From positions 1-16,093 of the forward strand of contig CAYWZW010000099.1 of NCBI GenBank assembly GCA_964462945.1: a stretch of 16,093 nt of DNA, in the 5' to 3' direction. Shown here in pieces: positions 1 through 6,777 of the stretch. Below the pieces are notes generated by a model. That model saw nothing but the letters and a program-made list of their open reading frames with translations. It had not been told where the DNA came from and did not search any database. The translations under genes were made by a program, and so were the position numbers. Source of the stretch: GCA-020343675 sp964462945. Its GTDB lineage: Bacteria; Planctomycetota; Phycisphaerae; Sedimentisphaerales; Anaerobacaceae. Within the stretch, counting starts at the first letter, position 1. Every line of letters begins with the position of its first letter.

Positions 1-153
1 ACTGTCTTCAGACGAAGTGTTGAAGGTCGGCCCAAGATTCTCCGGAGTGCCGAAGGTGAAATCTGCGTTCGCTCTCCCGCCGGCGGCGAGCACAACAGCG
101 GCCACAAATCCAAATAACACTAACCTGATTCTGTAACCATCAGATCGTTTCAT
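1..153 (-). CDS. Secreted PD40-like (WD40-type beta-propeller) protein, 5' part only
   Basis: An open frame starts at ATG 153 and runs off the left edge, giving 51 residues. It begins MKRSDGYRIRLVLFGF, with a hydrophobic stretch (about residues 11-25) and an A-N-A type signal peptidase site near residue 30. The mature start reads DFTFGTPENLGPTFNTSSED. This resembles the opening of planctomycete exported proteins with PD40/WD40-like propeller repeats, which often begin FG.P.NLG..VNSS.ED, but the repeats themselves lie outside the window. A purine-rich AAGGAAGG ribosome site lies about 6 bases upstream. It starts 30 bp after the stop of the S8 protease on the same strand, so the two may be cotranscribed. 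The frame and export signal are seen directly. The family call rests on a short stretch and is a recollection, not a search. Confidence 0.65.
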   Translation of the reverse strand, partial: MKRSDGYRIRLVLFGFVAAVVLAAGGRANADFTFGTPENLGPTFNTSSEDS

Positions 154-183
154 GTTACACCTTCCTTTCTGTTCTTTATGGAC

Positions 184-2688
184 TCAATTTGCTAACGCCT
201 TGATTTGCTCTGCTTTGAGAGCCGCATTGTAGATGCGGACATCATCGATCAGGCCGGAGAAGAAACTTGTTGCCTCAAGGGTCTTGCCGGCGCCGATGTA
301 CAGGCCGCCGGTGGCGGATTTCAGCGGCTTCTGAGCCTCTGTATCTTTAGCGACTTCTACGCCGTCCACATACAGGGACCTGTACGCACCGTCCCAGACG
401 AAGCCGATATGATGCCACTGGCCGTCTGTGACGACGGATTCCGACTTCAGCGGCTGCGGGATAAACCGGCCAACAGCAGGAGCCACTAAGCCGCTCATAA
501 ACTTGCCGCTCGATGGCTCAGTCCCGAGCCAGGTCTCACCGCTTCCACCAATACCATCGGTCTGAGAGACAACTACGTCCGCGGGCGCACCGCCTTGAAT
601 CCAGGCCAAGACGCTGAACGCTCCATCCAACGGGTTGAGCACAAAATCGGTGCTGACGTAGTCATCGATACCGTCGAACGCCAGCGCGCCAGCTTTCCTA
701 CCACCGGCAGGCTGCCAGAGCGGCTCACCATGAAGTATGCCATCATTGTCACTAACGCTGTTCTGAGCAACGCTGCCTTCGGTCTCATCCAGCTTCCAAC
801 GGGCCACCGGCCCCGGCTCAGGGATCTGCTCCTGCCAGTGCTCCATCATAAGTTCAAGGTCCTGGACGTCCACAATGCCGTCACGCCGTGCGGCGGGGGC
901 GATGTCGGCTGATGGCTCAGCGGTCCCCCAGAATTCAATAAGGATTAGCAGGTCCTCCAGGTCCACTTTCCAATCGTTATTCAGGTCGGCACGCTTGGCT
1001 AAGACCATATCCAGTGCCGCTTTTGCATCGACACGGCCCCAGCCGTAGTAATCATCCCGACCGGGATTGCCCAGATCCTTTGCAGACCGCTCAAGAAAGT
1101 GGCGCACCTCGCCACTGGTCAGATTCGGCTCGATAGAGAGAATCAAGGCCGCCACGCCGGCGGCAATCGGGGAGGAAAACGATGTACCCCCCCCGCTTGT
1201 GTAGTCCAGGATGTTCGGGTCGAAAGCCATATTCCAGCCAGCCGAGCCGCTGATGTCCGTGGTCCACAGGTTATCCACCCCTTGACCTCCGGGCGCTGTT
1301 ATATCCAACTCGGGTCCATAACTGCTGTAGGAACAGCGCACATCGTTGTGGTTCGTGGCCCCAACGGCGATGACTTCGGGATAGCGCGCGATATACATCA
1401 GATTGTTCGTGCCGCCATTTCCTGAAGCGCCAGTAAGAACGCACCCTTTTCCGCCTCGACCCAGACCACCCGGTCTCGTAACGTCGATAATGGCCGAATG
1501 AGTAATGGGTACAGCAAGCCCATATCCCCAACTGTTGGTAATAACATCAGCACCGTTACTTGCCATAAAACGAAATGCTCTCGCAATGTCTGCATCTGAG
1601 GACAGTCCGTCGGCGGTTTCAACCTTGATGGGCATGATCTTGCAATCCCACGTGACCCCTGTTACCCCAAGAGCATTGTTTCCCTTTGCAGCGATAAGTC
1701 CCGCACAGGCCGTGCCGTGCGTATTTACCGGCTGATCAAGTGTGGGGTCCGGCTGATCATCATTCTCGTAGAAGTCATATCCCGGGACCAGATTGTCGGC
1801 CAGATCAGGGTGGTTGGTGTCCACGCCAGTATCAGGTACTGCAACGATAATATTCGGGTCTCCTGTCGTGATCTCCCACGCCTCCGGGGCGCGAATATCT
1901 GCACCCGGCGTACCGCCGGACTGACCTGTGTTGTGCAAGTGCCATTGCATGGGGAAGTATTCGTCGTTCGGGAACACGCCGGGAGTGTTGGCGTCTTGTC
2001 CTACCGAGGCAACCCGACGTTTCTGGTCACCAACAGCACCGCCCAGCGTAGCTTGGCCGCTAAGCCTTGGGCGGAAGGCAGTATTCGGGCAGGCCCATTC
2101 GACATCCGGAGCTTGGCTAAGGTGCTGCACGGCGGCAAAGACAGCTTCGGCATCTGCGCCGAGGACCTCCAGCAGATACTCCTGCTCGGTAAACTCCATC
2201 CGCTTCTTGATCCGGCACCCGGCTTTATCGCAGAGGGCACCGACTCGCACAGAGTCCGTGCCGCTCTTCACGCGGACCACGATCTCCGGGATGATTGCGA
2301 CCGTCTCGGCATTAGATGAAAACAGCGGCGCCGCATATTGAACCTCGCTGCGGGACGTCAGAAGTTTAACAATCTTTTCGTTTTCACCGGCTGAACGCTC
2401 GCTATAGACAACAGATACGCCTTTACGACCTAACCCGCGAATTGGGCTTATATCTACAGCGCCAACATCCTTCAACATCCCGGCCAAAGCGTCAATAGAC
2501 GCCGTATCTTGCCGGGTCCTGACCACGTACCCCAGTTCCGGCCGGGCCACAAACCGAAGCTCCTCGTTCCCTACGGTCAAGACATACTGCTGCGCCTTGG
2601 GAGGGGCGTCGTTGGCGGCGGCGGTTAGCACTGACAGAATGAACACGGACAGTGTCAGACGGATTGTTCGGTCTGCTCTGTTCGACAT
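184..2688 (-). CDS. Secreted subtilisin-like serine protease (S8) with dockerin-like and LamG domains
   Basis: 834 residues, exported, probably degrading protein outside the cytoplasm. Signal peptide at about 1-26. A long N-terminal propeptide-like region (about 30-245) resembles the inhibitory or fervidolysin-type prodomains of S8 enzymes. The catalytic domain (about 250-560) has the full triad: Asp286 in PDTGVD, His324 in NTHGTACAG and Ser503 in GTSFSSPIAAG, with oxyanion Asn424 in ASGNGG. Residues 568-617 form a dockerin-like pair of calcium loops (DLNNDWKVDLEDLL and DGIVDVQDLELMM). Residues 626-832 form a LamG/concanavalin-like domain ending GLIDDVRIYNAAL. The open frame extends upstream to 2811, but ATG 2688 is preferred because AGGAGG lies 8 bases before it, a signal peptide follows directly, and the extension is arginine-rich and reads through a promoter. 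The protein appears intact. Specificity and the dockerin partner are unknown. Confidence 0.93.
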   Translation of the reverse strand: MSNRADRTIRLTLSVFILSVLTAAANDAPPKAQQYVLTVGNEELRFVARPELGYVVRTRQDTASIDALAGMLKDVGAVDISPIRGLGRKGVSVVYSERSAGENEKIVKLLTSRSEVQYAAPLFSSNAETVAIIPEIVVRVKSGTDSVRVGALCDKAGCRIKKRMEFTEQEYLLEVLGADAEAVFAAVQHLSQAPDVEWACPNTAFRPRLSGQATLGGAVGDQKRRVASVGQDANTPGVFPNDEYFPMQWHLHNTGQSGGTPGADIRAPEAWEITTGDPNIIVAVPDTGVDTNHPDLADNLVPGYDFYENDDQPDPTLDQPVNTHGTACAGLIAAKGNNALGVTGVTWDCKIMPIKVETADGLSSDADIARAFRFMASNGADVITNSWGYGLAVPITHSAIIDVTRPGGLGRGGKGCVLTGASGNGGTNNLMYIARYPEVIAVGATNHNDVRCSYSSYGPELDITAPGGQGVDNLWTTDISGSAGWNMAFDPNILDYTSGGGTSFSSPIAAGVAALILSIEPNLTSGEVRHFLERSAKDLGNPGRDDYYGWGRVDAKAALDMVLAKRADLNNDWKVDLEDLLILIEFWGTAEPSADIAPAARRDGIVDVQDLELMMEHWQEQIPEPGPVARWKLDETEGSVAQNSVSDNDGILHGEPLWQPAGGRKAGALAFDGIDDYVSTDFVLNPLDGAFSVLAWIQGGAPADVVVSQTDGIGGSGETWLGTEPSSGKFMSGLVAPAVGRFIPQPLKSESVVTDGQWHHIGFVWDGAYRSLYVDGVEVAKDTEAQKPLKSATGGLYIGAGKTLEATSFFSGLIDDVRIYNAALKAEQIKALAN

Positions 2689-2724
2689 AGTTATATCCTC
2701 CTGTATTGTTGCCTCACGGACGCC

Positions 2725-2753
2725 AACATACCACATTGCTGTCACCCAGTCAA
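2725..2753 (-). promoter_or_regulatory. Candidate sigma70-type promoter for the S8 protease
   Basis: On the minus strand TTGACT (2753-2748) and TATGTT (2730-2725) are separated by 17 bases, about 35 bases before the chosen protease start. The -35 box lies in the last codons of the AP2-derived remnant, so the promoter sits at the edge of the decayed gene. This is a sequence match only. Confidence 0.45.
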
Positions 2754-3006
2754 GGAAATATCGGACCTTCCGGCGGCGCCGCCGCAGGCCGCTCCAGCTA
2801 TGGGAACCCATGCCGGCTCATCGTTTTCTTGCTCGAAGCCGGCCAGGTCGTTCCGGGTCGGCGGGAAGAAGAACGTCTGTTCGAGCCACTCTTTGATCTC
2901 CGGGCGGTACTGGGTGTTCAGGCACGCGAACTCCCCGAACAGCTCAATCGCCCTGTCGTCGTAGGCAATCGCCGCATCGGCCTGGTAGTCGTAATAACCG
3001 TTTCAT
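2742..3006 (-). pseudogene. Remnant of an AP2-domain (homing-endonuclease-like) protein
   Basis: From base 2999 on the minus strand an open frame without a start reads GYYDYQADAAIAYDDRAIEL followed by FGEFACLNTQYRPEI, ending at TGA 2744-2742 (85 residues). The pattern A..AYD..A..LFGEFA.LN is the C-terminal half of an AP2 DNA-binding domain, as found in phage HNH/AP2 homing endonucleases. The first half of AP2 and any nuclease part are missing. Just upstream is ATG 3006 with a good ribosome site (AAGGAG, 6 bases before), 10 bases after the stop of the preceding gene. Its frame gives only 20 residues and is one frame off the AP2 reading. The arrangement suggests a deletion that joined a gene start to the AP2 tail. 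The residues after AP2 (about 35-85) resemble nothing I know. AP2 identification is fairly sure; the history is inferred. Confidence 0.6.
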
Positions 3007-3016
3007 AAAAATCTCC

Positions 3017-3760
3017 TTATTCCTGTTTGTACCGCAATTCCTTTTTGAGCAGGGCCATGAAGACGGCGGCGGGCCGCAGACCCCGGCGGGCCTCTTTGGC
3101 GTAGTCCAGCACGCGGGCGAAGATGGCCTCGTTGAACCGGCCGCGAGCACAGCCCTCCACCAGCCAGTTGGTGACATTGCGAAAGCACGTGCGGTCCGAC
3201 TGCGTTCGCGGCTGGATGATGTTCACCAAAGCCCCGTTGAAGTGCAGGGCCGCAATCTGCTCGCTCGGCGTCTGGCGAGCTCGAACCGGACTCGAAACCG
3301 AAGGAGCGCGCTCTGACGTATTCGTATTCGAAGTGTCTTCTCTTTCCTTTTCGATTACGTTTCCTTTCCTTTCCTTAGCTATAGCTTCGCTATCCGGTCT
3401 GCTATTCGCTGTGCTATCGCTGTGCCATCTTTTCTTAGCTGTGTTAAGTCCCGCCTTACGCTTGGCTTGCCGCAGCCGTTTGGCCCTTGTCAGCTCCTGG
3501 GTGACACGTTTATGTCTAATCACACCCTGGCGTGTCTGAAACTTTTTTGCGATTCGGTCCCAGATTTGCTGGAAGTCTTCGGGGCGTTCGCAGTTGCACA
3601 ATCGGCCCAGGGCCGCCAGGTCGAACCGGCACCTGCCGTCGTTGGACGTCAGAAACAGAATCAGGCTGCAATACACGCCGCGTTCCGTGGCCGACATCTG
3701 AATGAAATCCATGTCCGTCAGGAACGCGTCACTCTCTAACTGGACAAATCTGATCTTCAT
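3017..3760 (-). CDS. DUF1376/YdaU-like phage replication-type protein
   Basis: 247 residues, cytoplasmic, no signal. The N-terminal domain (about 1-95) has the layout of DUF1376/YdaU proteins of phage replication modules: FLTDMDFIQMSATERGVYCS, an ALGRLCNC segment, then a short basic helix and VTQELTRAKRLRQAKRKAG, matching the family's el......r.ks..gr tail. A charged Ser/Glu/Arg-rich linker (about 112-165) leads to a helical C-terminal domain (about 168-247) with FRNVTNWLVEGCARGRFNEA and AVFMALLKKELRYKQE, which resembles DnaD/helicase-loader tails. Start ATG 3760 overlaps the ParB-like gene's stop (TAATG), so translation is probably coupled. In phages such proteins sit beside helicase loaders or primases, but none is present here. 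The family match is by eye, and the exact role in replication initiation is inferred. Confidence 0.6.
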   Translation of the reverse strand: MKIRFVQLESDAFLTDMDFIQMSATERGVYCSLILFLTSNDGRCRFDLAALGRLCNCERPEDFQQIWDRIAKKFQTRQGVIRHKRVTQELTRAKRLRQAKRKAGLNTAKKRWHSDSTANSRPDSEAIAKERKGNVIEKEREDTSNTNTSERAPSVSSPVRARQTPSEQIAALHFNGALVNIIQPRTQSDRTCFRNVTNWLVEGCARGRFNEAIFARVLDYAKEARRGLRPAAVFMALLKKELRYKQE

Positions 3761-4434
3761 TAGATTCTCGATTCTCCCGTGGCGTCGTGCCGCTCGGTGA
3801 ACGCGCGAGCCATCTGCGTGAGGGCGGCGGCGTTTTTGGCCGCCTTCGTTTTTTCGCTCTGCGATTCTCGTGCAAGGGACAGCGCGTTCTCGACAACTTC
3901 GTGCTGGGCGTCGTCGAGGAAAAAGACCACAGGATTGGCAAAGGGGGACTTACGGCTTGCGATTTGGGAACCGCCATTGCCCGTCGCCATGGGGCAAGCG
4001 GAATTGCCCATTTCGGTCAGCCGTTGGATCTGCGGGGCGGTGTGGGGCAGGAGTTTCGCCAGGTCGCGGGCCTTGGTGCGTTCGTTCAGCCGGCTCAGCA
4101 GGGCCAGCTTCTTCTGGAGCACGTCCGAGCCGCCGAGCCGATTGAGCGTGGCTGACAGCAGGTCGGCGTCCGCGTCGTTGATGTCCCAGATGACCACATC
4201 GACCGTCTTGTACCCCAGCTCTTGCAGGGCCCGCCGGCGATGATGGCCGTTGATGATCTGGAAGCTGTCGCCCATCGGCCGAACGACCAGCGGCTCATAA
4301 CGCCCGGTCCGCTCGATGTTGCGAACGAGCTTGGCGAAGTTGCCCTTGCTCATCCGGTTGGGGTTGTCCGGATGAGGCACGAGCTTGTCGATGGCTATCC
4401 TCGATACCTGATTCTCGATTCTCGTTTCCGGCAT
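3760..4434 (-). CDS. ParB-like protein (ParB/Spo0J N-terminal domain)
   Basis: 224 residues. The N-terminal ParB/sulfiredoxin-fold domain (about 12-95) shows LVPHPDNPNRMS, then NIERTGRYEPLVVRP, then INGHHRRRALQELG, corresponding to the conserved GERR.RA box with HH in place of ER. A helical segment (about 100-140) could be the HTH part. Residues about 142-168 are Ser/Gly/Pro/Asn-rich, look inserted, and are encoded by a stretch with repeated TTGCCC/GGGCAA. The C-terminal helix (about 170-215) resembles phage ParB-like proteins. Start ATG 4434 is chosen because AAGGAGG lies 8 bases upstream and the preceding stop overlaps it (TGATG). The frame extends further upstream without a ribosome site. 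No ParA is nearby, so chromosome segregation is unlikely; DNA binding, CTP binding or nuclease activity are family possibilities only. Confidence 0.8.
   Translation of the reverse strand: MPETRIENQVSRIAIDKLVPHPDNPNRMSKGNFAKLVRNIERTGRYEPLVVRPMGDSFQIINGHHRRRALQELGYKTVDVVIWDINDADADLLSATLNRLGGSDVLQKKLALLSRLNERTKARDLAKLLPHTAPQIQRLTEMGNSACPMATGNGGSQIASRKSPFANPVVFFLDDAQHEVVENALSLARESQSEKTKAAKNAAALTQMARAFTERHDATGESRI
3763..3776. repeat. Direct repeat copy at the 3' end of the ParB-like gene
   Basis: GATTCTCGATTCTC, itself a double ATTCTCG unit. It is identical to 14 bases at 4410-4423 at the other end of the same gene. It encodes the last residues (GESRI) of the ParB-like protein. Confidence 0.7.
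4410..4424. repeat. Direct repeat copy at the 5' end of the ParB-like gene
   Basis: GATTCTCGATTCTCG, sharing 14 bases in the same orientation with 3763-3776. It encodes residues 3-8 (ETRIEN) of the ParB-like protein. The two copies therefore bracket almost the whole gene. Confidence 0.7.
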
Positions 4435-5279
4435 CAGCAATCCTCCTTTGCGGCTTCCCGACGAGCATCTGGTATCGGGCATCCGCCGGCAGGCGTCCTG
4501 CGGAGGGCATCGAAGTTCGGGTTGAACCAGATGTAATAGGTCGGGCGGGCGGTCAGGCGCGTCACGATGTATCGGGTTCGTTCGAGGCCGGGCGGCATGT
4601 CCCGGCGCCGGCCGTGGCTCTTGAGGAAATGCCGGATGTGGCGCTCGATGAATTCAGCTTGCGGCGGCGCGAGCTGATCCAGCTTTCGCTGGACTGCTTG
4701 TGCGTCGATGAGCCCGGCGTCTTCAATGCCGAGAATGCTCAGTGCCTCGATGAGCTGCACGTGGGCGACGGGCGGCTTGCCCCTGTACGCCTTCATGCCT
4801 GCTTTCTCAAAGAACGGATTGACCAGTCCCATCACGGCCACCGCCTCGATGATGGGGACATTCAGCCGGGGCATGGTCTCGCGGACCAGCCGGCTCGCCA
4901 GGCCCAGCCCCCGGAACCGCGGCTCGATTATCACCCGGCTGATCCGGCGGATGTTCTTGTTGAACAGGGCCAACTGCGCGCCGCGGTCCAGGCCGGCAAA
5001 AAGATTACCCGTCGCGACGTTTCGCAGCTCCAGACCGGCGGTCGCCGTGGAGTACACGATAACGCCAACCGGCGTTTTGCACAGCAGCCCCGGCAGCGTC
5101 CCGTCGGATTTCAGAACAAAGATGGCCGTGCACGGCCCCGGCCGGCTCTCACAGTAGTGATAGCAGGCAAGCTGCCGGTAGTCCGCCAGGCCGCCGGGGA
5201 CAATCCGCAGTCTCTTGTAAACGCAGCAGCGTTCCGTCAGGCCACTCGATGCCGATGTTGAATTGCCGGACTGATCCAT
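4434..5279 (-). CDS. GNAT-family acyltransferase, acetyltransferase half of a split COG2401-type pair
   Basis: 281 residues, cytoplasmic. The core has YRQLACYHYCESRPGP (about 34-49), a beta strand TPVGVIVYS (69-77), the acyl-CoA site RVIIEPRFRGLGLASRLV (about 115-132, R..G.G pattern) and NPFFEKAGMKAY (154-165), typical of GNAT motif B. The C-terminal half (about 175-265) is helical and of unknown role, ending TYYIWFNPNF. The last 20 or so residues (RRTPAGGCPIPD onward) are encoded by a GC-rich hairpin repeat and look like a late addition. Start ATG 5279 follows GGAGG by 5 bases; the ATPase gene stops 2 bases before it. A GTG six bases upstream is less likely. COG2401 is known as an ABC-type ATPase fused to a predicted acetyltransferase; here the halves are adjacent genes. 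The substrate (protein, DNA base or small molecule) cannot be read from the sequence. Confidence 0.75.
   Translation of the reverse strand: MDQSGNSTSASSGLTERCCVYKRLRIVPGGLADYRQLACYHYCESRPGPCTAIFVLKSDGTLPGLLCKTPVGVIVYSTATAGLELRNVATGNLFAGLDRGAQLALFNKNIRRISRVIIEPRFRGLGLASRLVRETMPRLNVPIIEAVAVMGLVNPFFEKAGMKAYRGKPPVAHVQLIEALSILGIEDAGLIDAQAVQRKLDQLAPPQAEFIERHIRHFLKSHGRRRDMPPGLERTRYIVTRLTARPTYYIWFNPNFDALRRTPAGGCPIPDARREAAKEDC
4484..4507. repeat. GC-rich hairpin repeat inside the GNAT 3' end
   Basis: GCAGG-CGT-CCTGC forms a perfect 5-bp stem, extended by CCGCC on one side and GGAGG on the other with one bulge and one mismatch. A related CCTGCCGGAGG word occurs at about 6480-6491. It encodes the TPAGG region near the C-terminus of the GNAT protein. 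It looks like a small REP-type element in a coding region; function unknown. Confidence 0.45.
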
Positions 5280-5281
5280 TC

Positions 5282-5932
5282 TCACCTCCGTCGGGTATGC
5301 TTGTAGATCACCTGCGTCGGGCCGGATAACGGGCTTTCCACGATGGCATCCGGGGCCAATTCGAGCAGGATGTCGTCGCGGCTCGACGCTAAGATCAGCG
5401 TGGTGCCGTTTCGCTTGGCGAACCTGTGCAGGCCGTGCGAAATGACCAGCGCGGTAATGCGGTCCAGCCCGCAGCAGAAATCATCCGCGAAGATGAAGCC
5501 CTTGCGGGCCGCCAGGGCCATGGCTAAGCGGAAGCGGTACTTCTGCCCGGCGCTGAGATTGTTCGGCTGATTGAGAATGCAGAAACAGTCGTTCAGCCCG
5601 GCGACGCTCAGGAATTGAAGGCTCATCAGCAGATCGCCGTCCATGCAGTCGAGCACCGTCTTGTCGGCGGGCAGGTCGATGTCGGCCAGGCTCACCCGCT
5701 CGCAGGCAGGGACGGCTTTCTCCAGCTCGCCCAGCAGGACGCTCTTGCCCGCCCCGGATGGGCCCGTGATGTAGATGATGTCACCGGGGTTAATCTCCAC
5801 CCGGCAGGCGTGGGTGGAATGCTTCTCCGTCAGCCGGTCCACGGTCAGACCGAACATCCTGCAGGCCGAAGCCACCCGGTCGGTGATGGTCCCCTGCCAC
5901 TGGAAGGTCCTGGAAATGTTGTACGTTGCCAT
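5282..5932 (-). CDS. ABC-type ATPase, ATPase half of a split COG2401-type pair
   Basis: 216 residues with no membrane segments, so a soluble ATPase rather than a transporter subunit. Walker A is GPSGAGKS (57-64), the ABC signature is NNLSAGQKYRFRLAMALA (124-141), Walker B is GFIFADD (145-151) and the D-loop is CCGLD (153-157). Two usual catalytic positions differ: the Glu after the Walker B Asp is Asp151, and the switch His (expected within A-T-H) is Ser184 in LASSRDD. The signature suggests nucleotide-dependent dimerisation; turnover may be slow. The first 50 residues (TYNISRTFQWQGTITDRVAS) match the lead-in I recall for COG2401. It begins 12 bp after the HTH gene, with GAGGG 5 bases before ATG, and ends 2 bases before the GNAT gene. 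The partners presumably form a complex, as they are fused in relatives. Confidence 0.8.
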   Translation of the reverse strand: MATYNISRTFQWQGTITDRVASACRMFGLTVDRLTEKHSTHACRVEINPGDIIYITGPSGAGKSVLLGELEKAVPACERVSLADIDLPADKTVLDCMDGDLLMSLQFLSVAGLNDCFCILNQPNNLSAGQKYRFRLAMALAARKGFIFADDFCCGLDRITALVISHGLHRFAKRNGTTLILASSRDDILLELAPDAIVESPLSGPTQVIYKHTRRR

Positions 5933-5944
5933 AGTTGCCCTCTG

Positions 5945-6415
5945 CTATCTGGTATTTCGCATGTCGTATGCCGAAGTTACGGTTGACAACCGCCTGGCCC
6001 GCAGACCGGCTGCACTCGCCAGGTCGCGGATGTCCTCTAGGGCTTTGCGAACATGATGAACGCTTGAGCACCTCCGGGCGGCGATGCGGCCCATCGACTG
6101 ACCCAACAGGAAGAACTCCCTCGCCATGGCCATCTGGTCCGCGGTCAGCCTCTCGGCGCTCTTCGTGCATCTGACATATTCGCTGTTCGCAAGCCGCCTG
6201 ATGATTCTCTGCACTCTGCGAGCTACGCTGGTCTCACTGATCCCTCGAACGCGAGCGATCTGTCGAAAGCTGTTGCCGTTCTGCATGTACATGATCATCA
6301 GCACCCTGTCGGCCCCGCCCAGCAGGTTCACCCTGTCGCCGAGCATTTCCATCTGGTCGCGATGCCGACCCTTAAAATCCCGCCTTTTTGAGATATTCTC
6401 ATGAGTCTTTTTCAT
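5945..6415 (-). CDS. Two-HTH regulator resembling sigma70 region 4
   Basis: 156 residues, basic, no signal. A first helix-turn-helix at about 48-75 reads NSFRQIARVRGISETSVARR followed by VQRIIRRL, like sigma70 region 4 or phage terminase-type HTH. A second weaker one (about 90-130) is LTADQMAMAREFFLLGQSMG followed by RIAARRCSSVHHVRKALED. No region 2 is present, so it is not a full sigma factor. ATG 6415 is preferred; the frame stays open to ATG 6526, but that extension is translated from a GC-rich repeat and lacks a ribosome site. The start site here is weak (GAGGG about 7 bases upstream). It is the first gene of the minus-strand operon, suggesting autoregulation or control of the downstream ATPase-GNAT-ParB genes. 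The last residues (AYDMRNTR) come from a simple-sequence stretch similar to those at other gene edges. Confidence 0.6.
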   Translation of the reverse strand: MKKTHENISKRRDFKGRHRDQMEMLGDRVNLLGGADRVLMIMYMQNGNSFRQIARVRGISETSVARRVQRIIRRLANSEYVRCTKSAERLTADQMAMAREFFLLGQSMGRIAARRCSSVHHVRKALEDIRDLASAAGLRARRLSTVTSAYDMRNTR

Positions 6416-6777
6416 CCCCAACCCTCTGCCTCTTGCCCAAATGGAAATCAAATACCCAACGCCAATTGAAAAATGCTTGCCTGCCGGAGGCCACGGCTCG
6501 CAGACGCAAGCTAGGCGGGCCTCCATTCTCTATAGCGTAGTTTATTGTATATCCATCTAACATAGCACTGAGTTTAACTGTGTGCTGAATACTGTCAAGT
6601 ATTTTGTATGATTTTTTTCAAATATTTTTATAAATTGTGTTTCTGATTAACAGTTTTACTCCCAAAATTGTGCCTTTTGGCTTGAATTTGGCGGTGGCGG
6701 CGCCATGATGAGGGTGTTCTATTCCCGTGTGCGGCCCGCAGGACTGCCCTGGGGTAACGGTGTTAGGGAGGTTCGCA
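6416..6777. other. Divergent intergenic region between the phage-like operon and the nitroreductase
   Basis: 362 bp without a convincing gene. Bases 6421-6530 are GC-richer and include the CCTGCCGGAGGCC repeat word, which probably lies in the 5' leader of the HTH gene. Bases 6535-6660 are strongly AT-rich and hold the minus-strand promoter. A TATAAA word at 6629-6634 could serve the plus-strand nitroreductase, but I see no well-placed -35 box. No terminator or RNA gene was recognised. Confidence 0.5.
6571..6598 (-). promoter_or_regulatory. Sigma70-type promoter for the HTH-ABC-GNAT-ParB operon
   Basis: On the minus strand TTGACA (6598-6593, perfect consensus) and TAAACT (6576-6571, 4 of 6) are spaced by 16 bases in an AT-rich stretch. 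Transcription would start near 6564, giving a leader of about 150 bases before the HTH gene. No other equally good promoter was seen further down the operon, where gene gaps are 12 bp or less. Confidence 0.5.

Noticed and set aside
1717..2319. A 200-codon open frame on the plus strand across the S8 protease
   Set aside because: It is antisense to a protein with a full catalytic triad and domain structure, has no family resemblance and no ribosome site; it is a by-product of GC-rich codon use.
2689..2811. N-terminal extension of the S8 protease
   Set aside because: The extra 41 residues precede a clear signal peptide and AGGAGG site and cover the promoter, so they are not translated.
6416..6526. 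N-terminal extension of the HTH protein from ATG 6526
   Set aside because: It is rich in Cys/Trp/Pro/Gly, encoded by a dispersed GC-rich repeat, without a ribosome site.
2742..6598. A complete prophage
   Set aside because: No integrase, terminase, portal, capsid, tail or lysis gene and no att repeats could be seen; only an early-region-like fragment is supported.
6705..6777. A small leader peptide gene before the nitroreductase
   Set aside because: The ATG at 6705 lacks a ribosome site, and its frame runs into the nitroreductase gene without resembling anything.
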